Of a DNA stretch of 64,000 bases, positions 35,854 to 44,422 are shown piece by piece. A program made the position numbers and the translations under genes. The stretch covers positions 186,001-250,000 of the forward strand of contig NZ_JAFFZS010000002.1 in the NCBI RefSeq assembly GCF_016921115.1. Reading direction: 5' to 3'. This DNA is from Streptomyces actuosus. GTDB taxonomy: Bacteria; Actinomycetota; Actinomycetes; Streptomycetales; Streptomycetaceae. Each line of letters begins with the position of its first letter. Positions within the stretch are counted from its first letter, which is position 1. The notes beneath the pieces are model-generated. The model saw only the letters and a program-made list of their open reading frames with translations, was not told the DNA's origin and did not search any database.

Positions 35854-36327
35854 ATGACAGCGACGGACCCCGCGATCATCCACCTCACCCAGGGCTGGTG
35901 CGTGCTCTCCCTGCTCCACGGCAAGATCGACGCACATCTCGAGCGAGCCCCGCACACAGGACACGATCTGAGCGTGCGCGAGTACTCGCTGCTCGACGTG
36001 CTCAGCCGCCAGCACGACGGCGAGGGAGGCCACCTCCAGATGAAGCAGGTCGCCGACGCCGTCGTCCTCAGCCAGAGTGCCACCACCCGCCTGGTGACCC
36101 GCCTGGAGGATCGCGGGCTGCTGGAGCGCTGTCTGTGCCCCACTGACCGCCGCGGCATCTACACCAACGTCACCGAGGCGGGCCTCGCACTCCTGCGACC
36201 GGCCAGGTCCACCCACGACGCCGCTCTGCGCGAAGCACTCGGCGAGGCCGCGACGAACCCCGAACTCGCCCCGCTGGTCCGGGCGGTGGAGTCGCTCGAC
36301 GTGGCCGGCCGGAAGGTGCCCGCATAG
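35854..36327 (+). CDS. MarR-family transcriptional regulator
   Basis: 157 residues. The winged helix with LSVREYSLLDVLSRQ, MKQVADAVVLSQSATTRLVTRLEDRGLLER in outline, and the wing DRRGIYTNVTEAGLALL are typical. The start ATG at 35854 follows a G-rich stretch. The next gene's -10 box overlaps its stop codon. The ligand is unknown. Confidence 0.9.
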   Translation: MTATDPAIIHLTQGWCVLSLLHGKIDAHLERAPHTGHDLSVREYSLLDVLSRQHDGEGGHLQMKQVADAVVLSQSATTRLVTRLEDRGLLERCLCPTDRRGIYTNVTEAGLALLRPARSTHDAALREALGEAATNPELAPLVRAVESLDVAGRKVPA

Positions 36328-36330
36328 AGT
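36325..36330 (+). promoter_or_regulatory. -10 box of leaderless GNAT gene overlapping the MarR stop
   Basis: TAGAGT includes the TAG stop of the MarR gene and ends 7 nt before the ATG at 36338. Confidence 0.5.
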
Positions 36331-36337
36331 GCGGCGC

Positions 36338-36817
36338 ATGGGAGATCATGCACCACGCCCCGGAATCGGTGACCTGGACATACGACCCGCCGCCGAGGGC
36401 GACATCCCGGAGATCGTCGCGATGCTGGCGGACGACCCGCTCGGCGCCCAGCGCGAAACACCGAACGACCTGGCGCCGTATCGGGCAGCGCTGGAGCGGC
36501 TCAGCACCGACCCGCTCCAGCATGTGATCGTGGCCGTACGGTGCGACCGCGTCGTCGGCACCCTCCAGCTCACGATCGTCCCGGGACTGTCCCGGCGCGG
36601 CTCCACACGGTCGATCATCGAAGGTGTCCGCGTCCACGCCGACGAACGCGGAAACGGCCTGGGCTCCCGGCTGATCGAGTGGGCCGTGGACAGGTCCCGC
36701 AGCGAGGGCTGCCAACTCGTGCAGCTGACCTCGGACGCGTCCCGCACCGATGCCCACCGGTTCTACGAGCGACTCGGGTTCACCGCGTCGCACGTGGGTT
36801 TCAAGTTGTCGCTGTGA
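36338..36817 (+). CDS. GNAT-family N-acetyltransferase
   Basis: 159 residues, a single GNAT domain. Motif A is IIEGVRVHADERGNGLGSRLIEWA in outline, followed by CQLVQLTSDASRTDAHRFYERLGF. This resembles small-molecule acetyltransferases. ATG 36338 is chosen over GTG 36329 because the TAGAGT box lies 7 nt upstream, giving a leaderless start. It is convergent with the beta-lactamase-like gene. Confidence 0.88.
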   Translation: MGDHAPRPGIGDLDIRPAAEGDIPEIVAMLADDPLGAQRETPNDLAPYRAALERLSTDPLQHVIVAVRCDRVVGTLQLTIVPGLSRRGSTRSIIEGVRVHADERGNGLGSRLIEWAVDRSRSEGCQLVQLTSDASRTDAHRFYERLGFTASHVGFKLSL

Positions 36818-36823
36818 CGGGGG

Positions 36824-36857
36824 CGAGGGGGCTGTTTCACGTGAAACAGCCCCCTCG
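36824..36857. terminator. 34-bp palindrome enclosing parS, possible bidirectional terminator
   Basis: Both 17-bp arms match without a mismatch, with GC-rich outer arms (CGAGGGGGC) around parS, between the convergent GNAT and beta-lactamase-like genes. Confidence 0.5.
36834..36847. other. parS site in a convergent intergenic gap
   Basis: Exact GTTTCACGTGAAAC at the centre of a 34-bp perfect palindrome (36824-36857). Confidence 0.9.
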
Positions 36858-36883
36858 GGCGGTCCGTCGCCTCTCCGTACCGC

Positions 36884-38272
36884 TTACCCGATGCCGCGCC
36901 ATCCCTCCGGGTCGACGCCGCCCGGCACGGCTGTCCCCTCCTCGTAGGGCTGGCGCGTGAAGACGAACGTTCCCAGGTCCAGGTGGTCCACCGCCCCGTC
37001 CGCCCGCCGTGCGACCGTCAGCAACTCACCGGCGAAGTAACCGTCGAGCCCCGTCCACGTGCCGTCACCGTTCGGCCGCAGCCGCGCACGCCGGCCGCTG
37101 CCGGACAGGGGGTCCAGCGCCAGCAGACCGTCGGACGTCGGACGCAGAGCGAACCCGTTCGTCCCCCAGTACCACGGCCCTGCCAGCTCCAGCACGGCCG
37201 CATCGACCTGCCCCAGCGGACGCCACGGCTCGGGAATCCAGGGCTCGGCCTCAGCGACGATGCGGACGAGATCGGCTGCCACGGCGGACACCTGGGGTCC
37301 GGAGGTGCAGTTGGTCAGCACCACCGCCGCGACGTCGTCGGCGACACTGACGCTGAGGTTCGCCAGGAAGCCCGGCACCGATCCGCTGTGCCCGGCGAGC
37401 AGACGACCGTCCCGGTGCTGCAGCTGCATCCCGAGGCCGTAGGCGACCCCGTCCGCCAGATCCGCAGCCTCGGGAGGCGCAGCCGGAGTCCGCATCTCCC
37501 GTACGCTCTGGGCACCCAGCACCCGGTCGTCGCCCTCGGCCAGGAAGGTCGCGAAGCGTGCCAGATCGCCGGTGGTCGACCAGAGCTGCCCGGCCGGCTC
37601 CATCCGCCCGAAGTCCTGCGCGGGCTCCGGCAACAGCACATCGGCCCACGGGTGCACCGCCCAGCCGCCCGCATGTGGTGCGCGAGGCCGTACGCTCGTC
37701 CCCTCAAGGCCCAGCGGACGGAGCACTTCTCGCTGAAGGGCATCCTCCCACGGGGCACCCCGAAGCCGCTCCACGAGGGCGCCCAGCAAGGTGTAGCCGG
37801 GGTTCGAGTAGTGGAACCGCCGCCCCACCGGATGCCGATGCGGCTGCTCCCCCAGAACGTCCGACAGCTCCGGGCGCAAGGAACCGGGGCTGCGCTCCCA
37901 CCACGGCCCCGTCGACGACTCAGCCGCCAGGCCACCGGTGTGCGCCAGCAGATCGGCGATCGTCGCCTCCCCCGCCCCGGTGCCCGGCAGATGCTCCTCC
38001 AGCGGGTCGTCGAGGTCGATCAGCCCCTCGTCGCGCAGCCGCAGGACGAGTACCGCGGTGAAGGTCTTGGTGATCGAGCCGATGCGGTACTGCGTGTTCG
38101 CGTCCGGAGCGTGACCGTCGACCGATGTCCGCGCACCGTCCCACACCCGCTGCCCGCCCCGTACGACGGCGGCCACGAGTGACGGCGCGCGCCCTTCGCT
38201 CTGAGCCACCGCGATCCGGTGCAGCAGCGCACGCCGTGTGGCCGGAAGCAGCTCTTGCTGAGAAGTCGTCAT
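36884..38272 (-). CDS. Serine hydrolase, beta-lactamase/DD-peptidase family (class C-like)
   Basis: 462 residues. SITK provides the SxxK nucleophile, YSN is the second motif (FHYSNPGYTLLG), and HSG in LAGHSGSVPGF is the third. A C-terminal lipocalin-like domain follows. No signal peptide is seen, so it is more likely an intracellular esterase or peptidase of the EstB type than a secreted beta-lactamase. ATG at 38272 is preferred to the longer frame, whose first 36 residues are Arg/Gly-rich and unconserved. Confidence 0.85.
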   Translation of the reverse strand: MTTSQQELLPATRRALLHRIAVAQSEGRAPSLVAAVVRGGQRVWDGARTSVDGHAPDANTQYRIGSITKTFTAVLVLRLRDEGLIDLDDPLEEHLPGTGAGEATIADLLAHTGGLAAESSTGPWWERSPGSLRPELSDVLGEQPHRHPVGRRFHYSNPGYTLLGALVERLRGAPWEDALQREVLRPLGLEGTSVRPRAPHAGGWAVHPWADVLLPEPAQDFGRMEPAGQLWSTTGDLARFATFLAEGDDRVLGAQSVREMRTPAAPPEAADLADGVAYGLGMQLQHRDGRLLAGHSGSVPGFLANLSVSVADDVAAVVLTNCTSGPQVSAVAADLVRIVAEAEPWIPEPWRPLGQVDAAVLELAGPWYWGTNGFALRPTSDGLLALDPLSGSGRRARLRPNGDGTWTGLDGYFAGELLTVARRADGAVDHLDLGTFVFTRQPYEEGTAVPGGVDPEGWRGIG

Positions 38273-38768
38273 GCGTACAGTCCACCCCGCCCCGGGCCCA
38301 CGCGTCGAGCGCACAAGCCCGCGGGCCCCGGCGTGCCGTGCACCAGGGTGCCACTCGTCCACCGGCTTCTCGTTCCTCACCTCACGTCGCGTCAGGCGCT
38401 GCCGGTCTCAGATCCGCGCCGTTACCTGCGCGTGCCCGCGTAAGTCCGTCGGGTGACCCGAAGCACGAGTGCGCCTCGTCGCCACCCGTCTCCGGCGCGG
38501 CCTTGCCCTGACCTGACGCATGGTCAGCCATGAGAACGCGGCGCGGCTCTCGAGAACCTGGAATCCCTGTAGGGTCTCACGTCGCGTGGCATGGTGATCT
38601 CAACTGACCAGCGGATCCCTGGGTTGTCTCACGGGATGTAGCACGGCTTGACTCTCACTTCCGTGGCATTTGTTCAGTTTCCGCGCTTCGGCGAGATGCG
38701 TCGTCTGAACGGGTCGGCGCCGACCCGGGGCTATGAGCGGTACCTGTCCCTGGCCCTTCGGCCGCACG
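38273..38768. other. Gene-free region with repeat A
   Basis: No gene is supported here. A sequence around 38620-38675 (TGTCTCA then, 30-odd bases later, CTTCCGTGGCATTT) is related to one at 39926-39975. The rest is unremarkable and its base composition is lower in order than the neighbouring genes. Confidence 0.4.
38622..38674. repeat. Repeat A (related to repeat B at 39928-39976)
   Basis: It shares TGTCTCA and CTCAnnTCCGTGGCATTT at about the same spacing with repeat B. The two flank the decayed TetR/FAD pair and may be ends of a lost mobile element. Confidence 0.35.
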
Positions 38769-39419
38769 TCACCTTGAGATGCGGGCTTCGATGCGTCGAG
38801 CAGGAAGTCGAGGCCGATCCGGAAGGTGTGGTCGGCGTCCAGGTGGGCGGCATCGCGCACCACCGTGGCCCAGCGCGGGGAATCGGCCAGTGGCGAAGGT
38901 CCGCTCCAGATAGGGCCCGAGTGAAGCCTGCCAGCGCTTCTCGTCCATCCCGGTGGCCCGCTCGGCACGCCGCTCGGCAATCTCCCGACGCACCGCGCCG
39001 ATCACATACGCGTCGACCGCGGTGACCACCGGCATGATCGCGTCCACGTCAACGCCGTCCAGCGCGGCCACCACAGCCTCCCCTCTGGCCAGCGCGTGCG
39101 GCCCGAGCTGCGGTCGGCCACCGAGCAGGTCGGCGAGCGGTTCGTGCTCGTGAACTGCCTGCCGCGTGGTTTCGGCAAGAGACCGCAGCACCTCTCGCCA
39201 GCCGTCTCCGACCGGCCGGATCTCGGCATAGGCCGCGTCGACCATCAGGTCGAGCAGTTCCTCCTTGCTGGCGATGCAGCTGTACAGCCGCATCGGCCCG
39301 ACGCCCAGCGAAGCGGCGACCTTGCGTAGCGACACCGCCTCCAGGCCGTCCGCGTCGGCCAGCTGGATCGCTGCTTGCACGATCCGCTCTCGGGTGAGCG
39401 GGGCCGGCACGGGTCGACT
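38769..39419 (-). pseudogene. TetR-family regulator with two compensating frameshifts
   Basis: The HTH is intact (RERIVQAAIQLADADGLEAVSLRKVAASLGVGPMRLY in outline) with a TetR_C-type ligand domain. After RFPAL an extra base (around 38870) shifts the frame. The expected TVVRDAAHLDADHTFRIGLDFLLD continues in another frame, and a deletion near 38792 restores it for IEARISR. About 28 residues are therefore garbled although the frame stays open. The N-terminal coding homology stops exactly at 39419, where a monooxygenase fragment begins on the other strand, so its own start codon is probably lost. Confidence 0.7.
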
Positions 39420-39877
39420 GGTTCGCCGCCAGCGGATTCCCGTTCGCTGACCCGGCCGCCGCCCGGGCGCGGCTGATCGACCTGCTCCCCGGCTGGGACT
39501 CACGGATCACCGCGCTGATCGCGGCCTGCGACGACACGATCGTGCCGCGGTCGATCACCACTCTCCCGATCGGCCTGACCTGGCCGTCGACGCCGGGCGT
39601 CACGCTGCTCGGCGATGCCGCGCATTTGATGCCACCGGTGGGAGAGGGGGCCAACATGGCGCTGCTCGACGGCGCCCTGCTCGGTCTTGCGCCGACCGCG
39701 CACCCGGACGACTTTCCCGCCGCCGTCAAAGCATACGAACGCGAGAAGTTCGAACGCACCAGCGCTGCGGCCCGGATGTCCGCGGGCATGCAGGAATTGC
39801 TGACGTCGCCGGACGCCGCCCAGAAAATGCTCGCTTTCTTCCAACCTGGCGGAATCCGGGCCCCTGCAAGGCTGTAG
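39419..39877 (+). pseudogene. C-terminal fragment of an FAD-dependent monooxygenase
   Basis: 153 codons open without a start. WFAASGFPFADPAAARARL, VTLLGDAAHLMPPVGEGANMALLDGALL in outline (the GD motif contacting FAD ribose) and YEREKFERTSAAARMSAGMQ match the C-terminal part of TetX-like aromatic monooxygenases. The Rossmann GxGxxG and substrate N-terminal half are missing. It abuts the TetR remnant precisely, suggesting a deletion that removed the shared promoter and both 5' ends. Confidence 0.75.
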
Positions 39878-39927
39878 GTTCTCACCGCGGCGACCTACGT
39901 GTCGTGCTGTGACCTGGGCGTGTTGGC

Positions 39928-39976
39928 TGTCTCAGGGCCTTGTCACCCGTGATCAGTCTCAACTCCGTGGCATTTC
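39928..39976. repeat. Repeat B (related to repeat A at 38622-38674)
   Basis: Contains TGTCTCA and CTCAACTCCGTGGCATTT. On the minus strand both repeats encode similar short C-terminal-like strings (ARKCHGVET, ARKLNKCHGSES), which could be the tail of a degraded transposase. The family is not recognised. No other feature is seen in 39878-40141. Confidence 0.35.
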
Positions 39977-40141
39977 CTCGCGAGGGCGAGGTAGAGATCA
40001 GGCGGCTTGCCCGAGTCGGCCGAGTACACCACGCTGAGTCCCGAGCACGAGGACCACCGGCGAGCCCCAGATCGCGCACCGATGAGTTTCCCGCGCCGCG
40101 CTGGTCTGTACGCCGGACACCCACGGACGGAAGGCTGGGCC

Positions 40142-40708
40142 ATGCGGAAACTGATCTACGGCATGAACCTGACCCTGGACGGCTACATCGCCGCGGCCGG
40201 CGACGACATCGGCTGGAGCGGGCCGCCGAGCGACGAGCTGTTCCAGTGGTGGCTCGACCAGGAGCGCGAGAGTGGCCTGTCGCTGTACGGGCGCAAGCTG
40301 TGGGAGACGATGAGTTCCTACTGGCCGACCGGCGACCAGCAGCCGGGCGCCACCCCGGAGGAGATCGAGTTCGCGCGGAACTGGCGGGACACGCCGAAGG
40401 TGGTGTTCTCCTCGACGATCGACAAGGTCGACTGGAACACCCGCCTGGTCACCGGCGACGCCATCGCCGAGATCACCCGGCTCAAAGCCGAGGACGGCGG
40501 CCCGATGAACATCGGCGGCGCTACGCTCGCCGGGGCGGCCATGCGCGCCGGGCTGATCGACGAGTACGCGATGGCCGCCTATCCGGTCCTGGTGGGCGGC
40601 GGCACGCCGTTCTTCACCGCGCTGGACAGCTGGGTGAACCTGAAGCTGGTGGAGACGCGGACGTTTCCCGGCGGCGTGGTCCTGACCAGGTACGAGACGA
40701 GGCGCTGA
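40142..40708 (+). CDS. Dihydrofolate reductase-like (RibD C-terminal domain) protein
   Basis: 188 residues. KLIYGMNLTLDGYIA, YGRKLWETMSSYWP, TPKVVFSSTIDKVDWNTRLV in outline, MNIGGATLAGAAMRAGLIDEY and LVGGGTPFF are the RibD_C/DHFR-like pattern found in many stand-alone reductases. NADPH-dependent reduction is expected, with unknown substrate. ATG at 40142 follows GGAAGG. It sits next to the decayed TetR/FAD block and looks intact. Confidence 0.88.
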   Translation: MRKLIYGMNLTLDGYIAAAGDDIGWSGPPSDELFQWWLDQERESGLSLYGRKLWETMSSYWPTGDQQPGATPEEIEFARNWRDTPKVVFSSTIDKVDWNTRLVTGDAIAEITRLKAEDGGPMNIGGATLAGAAMRAGLIDEYAMAAYPVLVGGGTPFFTALDSWVNLKLVETRTFPGGVVLTRYETRR

Positions 40709-41014
40709 GCAGCAGCACCCACGCGCTGGGGATTGTCTCGAAGCGATGTGCGCAGCGGTGCGGGGAGCAGCACCTCAGCGCTCCCACCCGCCGGCCCGAC
40801 CACCGCCCATCAAGGGGGCGCTTCGCGCCGCTGTGCCACCGGCCTGCGGGATCGACTCAGAATGCCATGGGCGGGCAGAGCGGGCCGGAATCTCTCTCGC
40901 CCGAGAGGGTGAACTCCTCGACCAGCGCGTCTCAAGAAGACGGCATAGGCGCCACCGACGTGCCGCCGGGTCTGAGGTTGTGCCGCGAAATCTGAGACCC
41001 CGCAGTCCCTCGGA
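40709..41014. other. Gene-free region between RibD_C gene and dnaB
   Basis: No gene, terminator with a T tract, or recognisable repeat is seen. It has low-complexity GC runs. Confidence 0.4.
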
Positions 41015-42493
41015 TCAGGTCTGGGCCATGTCCACGAAGCGGGAGTAGTGGCCCTGGAAGGCCACGGTGATCGTGGCCGTCGGGCCGTTTCGGTGCTTGG
41101 CGACGATCAGGTCGGCCTCACCGGCGCGCGGGGACTCCTTCTCGTAGGCGTCCTCGCGGTGCAGCAGGATGACCATGTCGGCGTCCTGCTCGATGGAGCC
41201 GGACTCGCGCAGGTCGGAGACCATCGGCTTCTTGTCGGTGCGCTGTTCGGGGCCACGGTTGAGCTGTGAGAGCGCGATGACCGGGAGCTCCAGCTCCTTG
41301 GCGAGCAGTTTGAGGTTACGGGACATGTCCGAGACCTCCTGTTGCCGGCTCTCGGCGCGCTTGGAGCCACCGGACTGCATCAGCTGGAGGTAGTCGATGA
41401 CGACGAGTCTGAGGTCGTTGCGCTGTTTGAGGCGGCGGCACTTGGCTCGGATCTCCATCATCGACAGGTTCGGGGAGTCGTCGATGTAGAGCGGGGCCGC
41501 CGAGACATCCGGCATCCGGCGGGCCAGACGAGTCCAGTCCTCGTCCGTCATCGTGCCCGAGCGCATGTGGTGCAGGGCGACGCGCGCCTCGGCGGAGAGC
41601 AGGCGCATCGCAATCTCGTTGCGGCCCATTTCGAGCGAGAAGATCACGCTCGGCAGGTTGTTCTTGATCGAGGCGGCCCGCGCGAAGTCCAGTGCGAGCG
41701 TCGACTTGCCCATCGCGGGACGCGCGGCGATGACGATCATCTGGCCCGGGTGCAGTCCGTTGGTGAGGGAGTCGAAGTCGGTGAATCCGGTGGGCACGCC
41801 GGTCATCTCGCCGCTGCGCGAGCCGATCGCCTCGATCTCGTCGAGGGCGCCCTCCATGATGTCGCCGAGCGGCAGGTAGTCCTCGCTGGTGCGCTGCTCG
41901 GTGACGGCGTAGATCTCGGCCTGGGCTCGGTTGACGATCTCGTCGACGTCGTCGTCGGCGGCGTAGCCCATCTGCGTGATGCGGGTGCCGGCTTCGACGA
42001 GGCGTCGCAGGACCGCCCGCTCGTGCACGATCTCCGCGTAGTACTCGGCGTTGGCCGCCGTCGGCACCGTCTGGACGAGGGTGTGCAGGTAGGAGGCGCC
42101 GCCGACCTTGTTGATCTCGCCGCGCTTGGTCAGCTCGGCGGCGATCGTGATGGGGTCGGCCGGCTCGCCCTTGGCGTAGACGTCGAGGATCGCCTGGAAG
42201 ATCGTCTCGTGGGCGGGCTTGTAGAAGTCGTGGCCCTTGAGGATCTCGACGACGTCGGCGATGGCGTCCTTGGACAGCAGCATGCCGCCGAGGACCGACT
42301 GCTCGGCTTCGAGGTCCTGCGGCGGAAGGCGCTCGAAGGCGGATCCGGCGCCCTCCCAGGCGCCGTTGTCCCGCCCCCGATCGTGCTGCTCGTCGCGGCC
42401 CCGGCCGCCGTCACCGCGCCGACGGGAGGCGGGCAGACGATCACTGGGACCGCTGTCGGCCCACGGGTCGTCCAAGGGCTCGGAAATGCTCAC
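41015..42493 (-). CDS. dnaB: Replicative DNA helicase
   Basis: 492 residues, no intein. The N-terminal DnaB domain starts at LPPQDLEAEQSVLGGML. The C-terminal RecA-like domain has Walker A ARPAMGKST, Walker B LVVIDYLQLM, and LSQLNRGPEQR with the arginine finger. The GTG at 42493 follows GGAGGAGG. The open frame upstream to 43771 is noise. The first 45 residues are Arg/Asp/Gly-rich. The helicase unwinds DNA at the replication fork in step with DnaA-dependent initiation. Confidence 0.97.
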   Translation of the reverse strand: MSISEPLDDPWADSGPSDRLPASRRRGDGGRGRDEQHDRGRDNGAWEGAGSAFERLPPQDLEAEQSVLGGMLLSKDAIADVVEILKGHDFYKPAHETIFQAILDVYAKGEPADPITIAAELTKRGEINKVGGASYLHTLVQTVPTAANAEYYAEIVHERAVLRRLVEAGTRITQMGYAADDDVDEIVNRAQAEIYAVTEQRTSEDYLPLGDIMEGALDEIEAIGSRSGEMTGVPTGFTDFDSLTNGLHPGQMIVIAARPAMGKSTLALDFARAASIKNNLPSVIFSLEMGRNEIAMRLLSAEARVALHHMRSGTMTDEDWTRLARRMPDVSAAPLYIDDSPNLSMMEIRAKCRRLKQRNDLRLVVIDYLQLMQSGGSKRAESRQQEVSDMSRNLKLLAKELELPVIALSQLNRGPEQRTDKKPMVSDLRESGSIEQDADMVILLHREDAYEKESPRAGEADLIVAKHRNGPTATITVAFQGHYSRFVDMAQT

Positions 42494-42952
42494 CGAGCCA
42501 CCTCCTCCCGTCCGCGGAGCGGACCTCGCCGTGCCCCTCATTTCTACGGCACGGCACTGACAAATCAGGGGCCCAACTCCGGTTCCAGCGGGCCGGTTTT
42601 GTGACGTTTTGAAAACCGGTACACGGAGCGGGCGCCGGACCACGGTAGGCCTGCGGGCACCGTCAGCCAATCTGGTTATCCACAGGGCATGTGGATGACG
42701 GCCCGGATGCTGTGGAGAACTCCACAAAACCTGTGTACGACCCGGTGGACAGTGCTGTGAACAAGGTCGCGCTGCCGCCGCAAGAACGCCTCTGACCTGG
42801 CACTTCAACATCCACCGACTGTGCAGAAGAAAAAGTTGCCCAGAAGGATCAAGATCACTTCGAGCTGTGTGCACAAGGACGCACAACAAGAGGGCAAGTA
42901 AGGGCCACAAGCACGTTGCATCACTTACCTGTGGACGGTTAGATTGATGCCC
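42494..42952. promoter_or_regulatory. 459-bp divergent region dnaB/MATE with DnaA-box-like 9-mers
   Basis: TTATCCACA at 42676-42684 is an exact DnaA box. TGTGGATGA (42690-42698), TGTGGAGAA (42711-42719) and TGTGGACGG (42930-42938) are inverted near matches. The last lies between the -35 and -10 of the MATE promoter. Otherwise the region is free of genes. Confidence 0.5.
42916..42945 (+). promoter_or_regulatory. Promoter of leaderless MATE gene
   Basis: TTGCAT (42916-42921) and TAGATT (42940-42945) are 18 bp apart, ending 7 nt before the ATG at 42953. Confidence 0.55.
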
Positions 42953-44290
42953 ATGACACAGGCTCCCCCGGCACCCCAGGTCGTCCGCCGCCGCCATGAC
43001 CGAGAGATCATCGCGCTGGCTGTCCCGGCCTTCGGTGCACTCGTCGCCGAGCCTCTCTTCGTCCTGGCCGACAGCGCCATCGTGGGCCACCTCGGCACCC
43101 GCCGACTCGCCGGGCTCGGTATCGCCTCCGCCCTGCTCACGACAGCCGTCAGTGTCTTCGTGTTCCTCGCCTACGCCACCACAGCGGCCGTGGCCCGCAG
43201 AGTCGGCGCCGGCGACCTCCGGGCCGCGATCCGTCAGGGAATGGACGGGATCTGGCTGGCTCTGCTCCTGGGAGCGGCCGTCATCGTCCTCACTCTGCCC
43301 GCAGCGCCCGGCCTCGTGGACCTCTTCGGCGCCTCGTCCACAGCAGCCCCGTACGCCGTCACCTATCTGCGCATCTCTGCGCTCGGCATCCCGGCCATGC
43401 TCGTCGTGCTCGCCGCGACGGGCGTTCTGCGAGGGCTGCAGGACACGAAGACGCCGCTCTACGTCGCGGTCGCGGGTTTCGTCGCCAACGCCGCACTGAA
43501 CGCCGCCCTCGTCTACGGCGCAGGCCTCGGCATCGCCGGGTCGGCGTGGGGAACCGTCATCGCACAGTGCGCCATGGCAGTGGTCTATCTGCGGGTCGTC
43601 GTGCGCGGTGCGCGCCGGCACGGCGCCTCGCTGCGTCCCGACGCCGCAGGGATACGGGCCTCCGCCCACGCCGGTGCACCGCTTCTGGTGCGCACACTGT
43701 CGCTGCGGGCGATTCTGCTGATCGCCACGGCTGTCGCCGCCCGCCTGGGGGACGCCGACGTCGCCGCCCACCAGATCATCCTGTCACTGTGGAGCCTGCT
43801 GGCATTCGCCCTCGACGCCATCGCCATCGCCGGGCAAGCGATCATCGGGCGGTATCTCGGAGCAGGCGACACCATGGGGGCACGCAACGCCTGTCGCCGC
43901 ATGGTGGAGTGGGGCATCGCCGCCGGTGTTGTCCTCGGAGTGCTGGTGATCCTGGCCCGGCCCGTGTTTCTGCCGCTGTTCACCAGCGACACCGCGGTCA
44001 CCGGGGCGGCGCTGCCCGCCCTGGTCATCGTGGCGCTCTCCCAGCCGATCTCCGGGATCGTCTTCGTCCTGGACGGCGTTCTGATGGGCGCCGGCGACGG
44101 GCCCTACTTGGCCGGGGCGATGCTGCTCACCCTGGCCGTCTTCGCTCCCGCGGCGCTCCTCGTACCGGCCTTGGGCGGTGGTCTGACCGCCGTGTGGGCC
44201 GCGATGACGCTGATGATGGCCGTTCGGATGCTGACGCTCTGGCTGCGTGCCCGCTCGGGTCGCTGGCTGGTGACCGGAGCGACGCGATGA
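42953..44290 (+). CDS. MATE-family efflux transporter
   Basis: 445 residues with 12 predicted membrane helices in the MATE duplicated arrangement: EIIALAVPAFGALVAEPLFVLADSAIVGHLG in outline for the first repeat and HQIILSLWSLLAFALDAIAIAGQAIIGRYLGAG in outline for the second. It is likely a Na+ or H+ coupled drug antiporter. ATG 42953 is chosen over 42947 because TAGATT ends 7 nt upstream of it. It is divergent from dnaB and ends near a parS site. Confidence 0.92.
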   Translation: MTQAPPAPQVVRRRHDREIIALAVPAFGALVAEPLFVLADSAIVGHLGTRRLAGLGIASALLTTAVSVFVFLAYATTAAVARRVGAGDLRAAIRQGMDGIWLALLLGAAVIVLTLPAAPGLVDLFGASSTAAPYAVTYLRISALGIPAMLVVLAATGVLRGLQDTKTPLYVAVAGFVANAALNAALVYGAGLGIAGSAWGTVIAQCAMAVVYLRVVVRGARRHGASLRPDAAGIRASAHAGAPLLVRTLSLRAILLIATAVAARLGDADVAAHQIILSLWSLLAFALDAIAIAGQAIIGRYLGAGDTMGARNACRRMVEWGIAAGVVLGVLVILARPVFLPLFTSDTAVTGAALPALVIVALSQPISGIVFVLDGVLMGAGDGPYLAGAMLLTLAVFAPAALLVPALGGGLTAVWAAMTLMMAVRMLTLWLRARSGRWLVTGATR

Positions 44291-44308
44291 CCGTCACCCG
44301 CCGCACCC

Positions 44309-44322
44309 GTTTCACGTGAAAC
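44309..44322. other. parS site between MATE gene and rplI
   Basis: Exact GTTTCACGTGAAAC, 19 bp after the stop of the MATE gene. Confidence 0.9.
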
Positions 44323-44361
44323 TGCCACAGCACGTACCCGTCCGGCAGGCGAGGCGAAAAA

Positions 44362-44397
44362 GGAAACGGCCGCACCCCGTAGGGTGCGGCCGTTTCC
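44362..44397 (-). terminator. Rho-independent terminator of rpsF-ssb-rpsR-rplI operon
   Basis: A 16-bp perfect stem (GGAAACGGCCGCACCC) with a 4-nt loop. On the minus strand it is followed by TTTTTC, a canonical intrinsic terminator. Confidence 0.92.
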
Positions 44398-44422
44398 GCA
44401 GCTGTTCACGCCGGTACGGCGA

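Noticed and set aside
37018..38182. Long plus-strand open frames across the beta-lactamase-like gene.
   Set aside because: They are codon-position shadows of the real minus-strand gene and carry no family features.
42493..43771. Long minus-strand open frame extending dnaB upstream to 918 codons.
   Set aside because: The extra part overlaps the MATE gene, is unlike any DnaB domain, and a strong ribosome binding site precedes the GTG at 42493.
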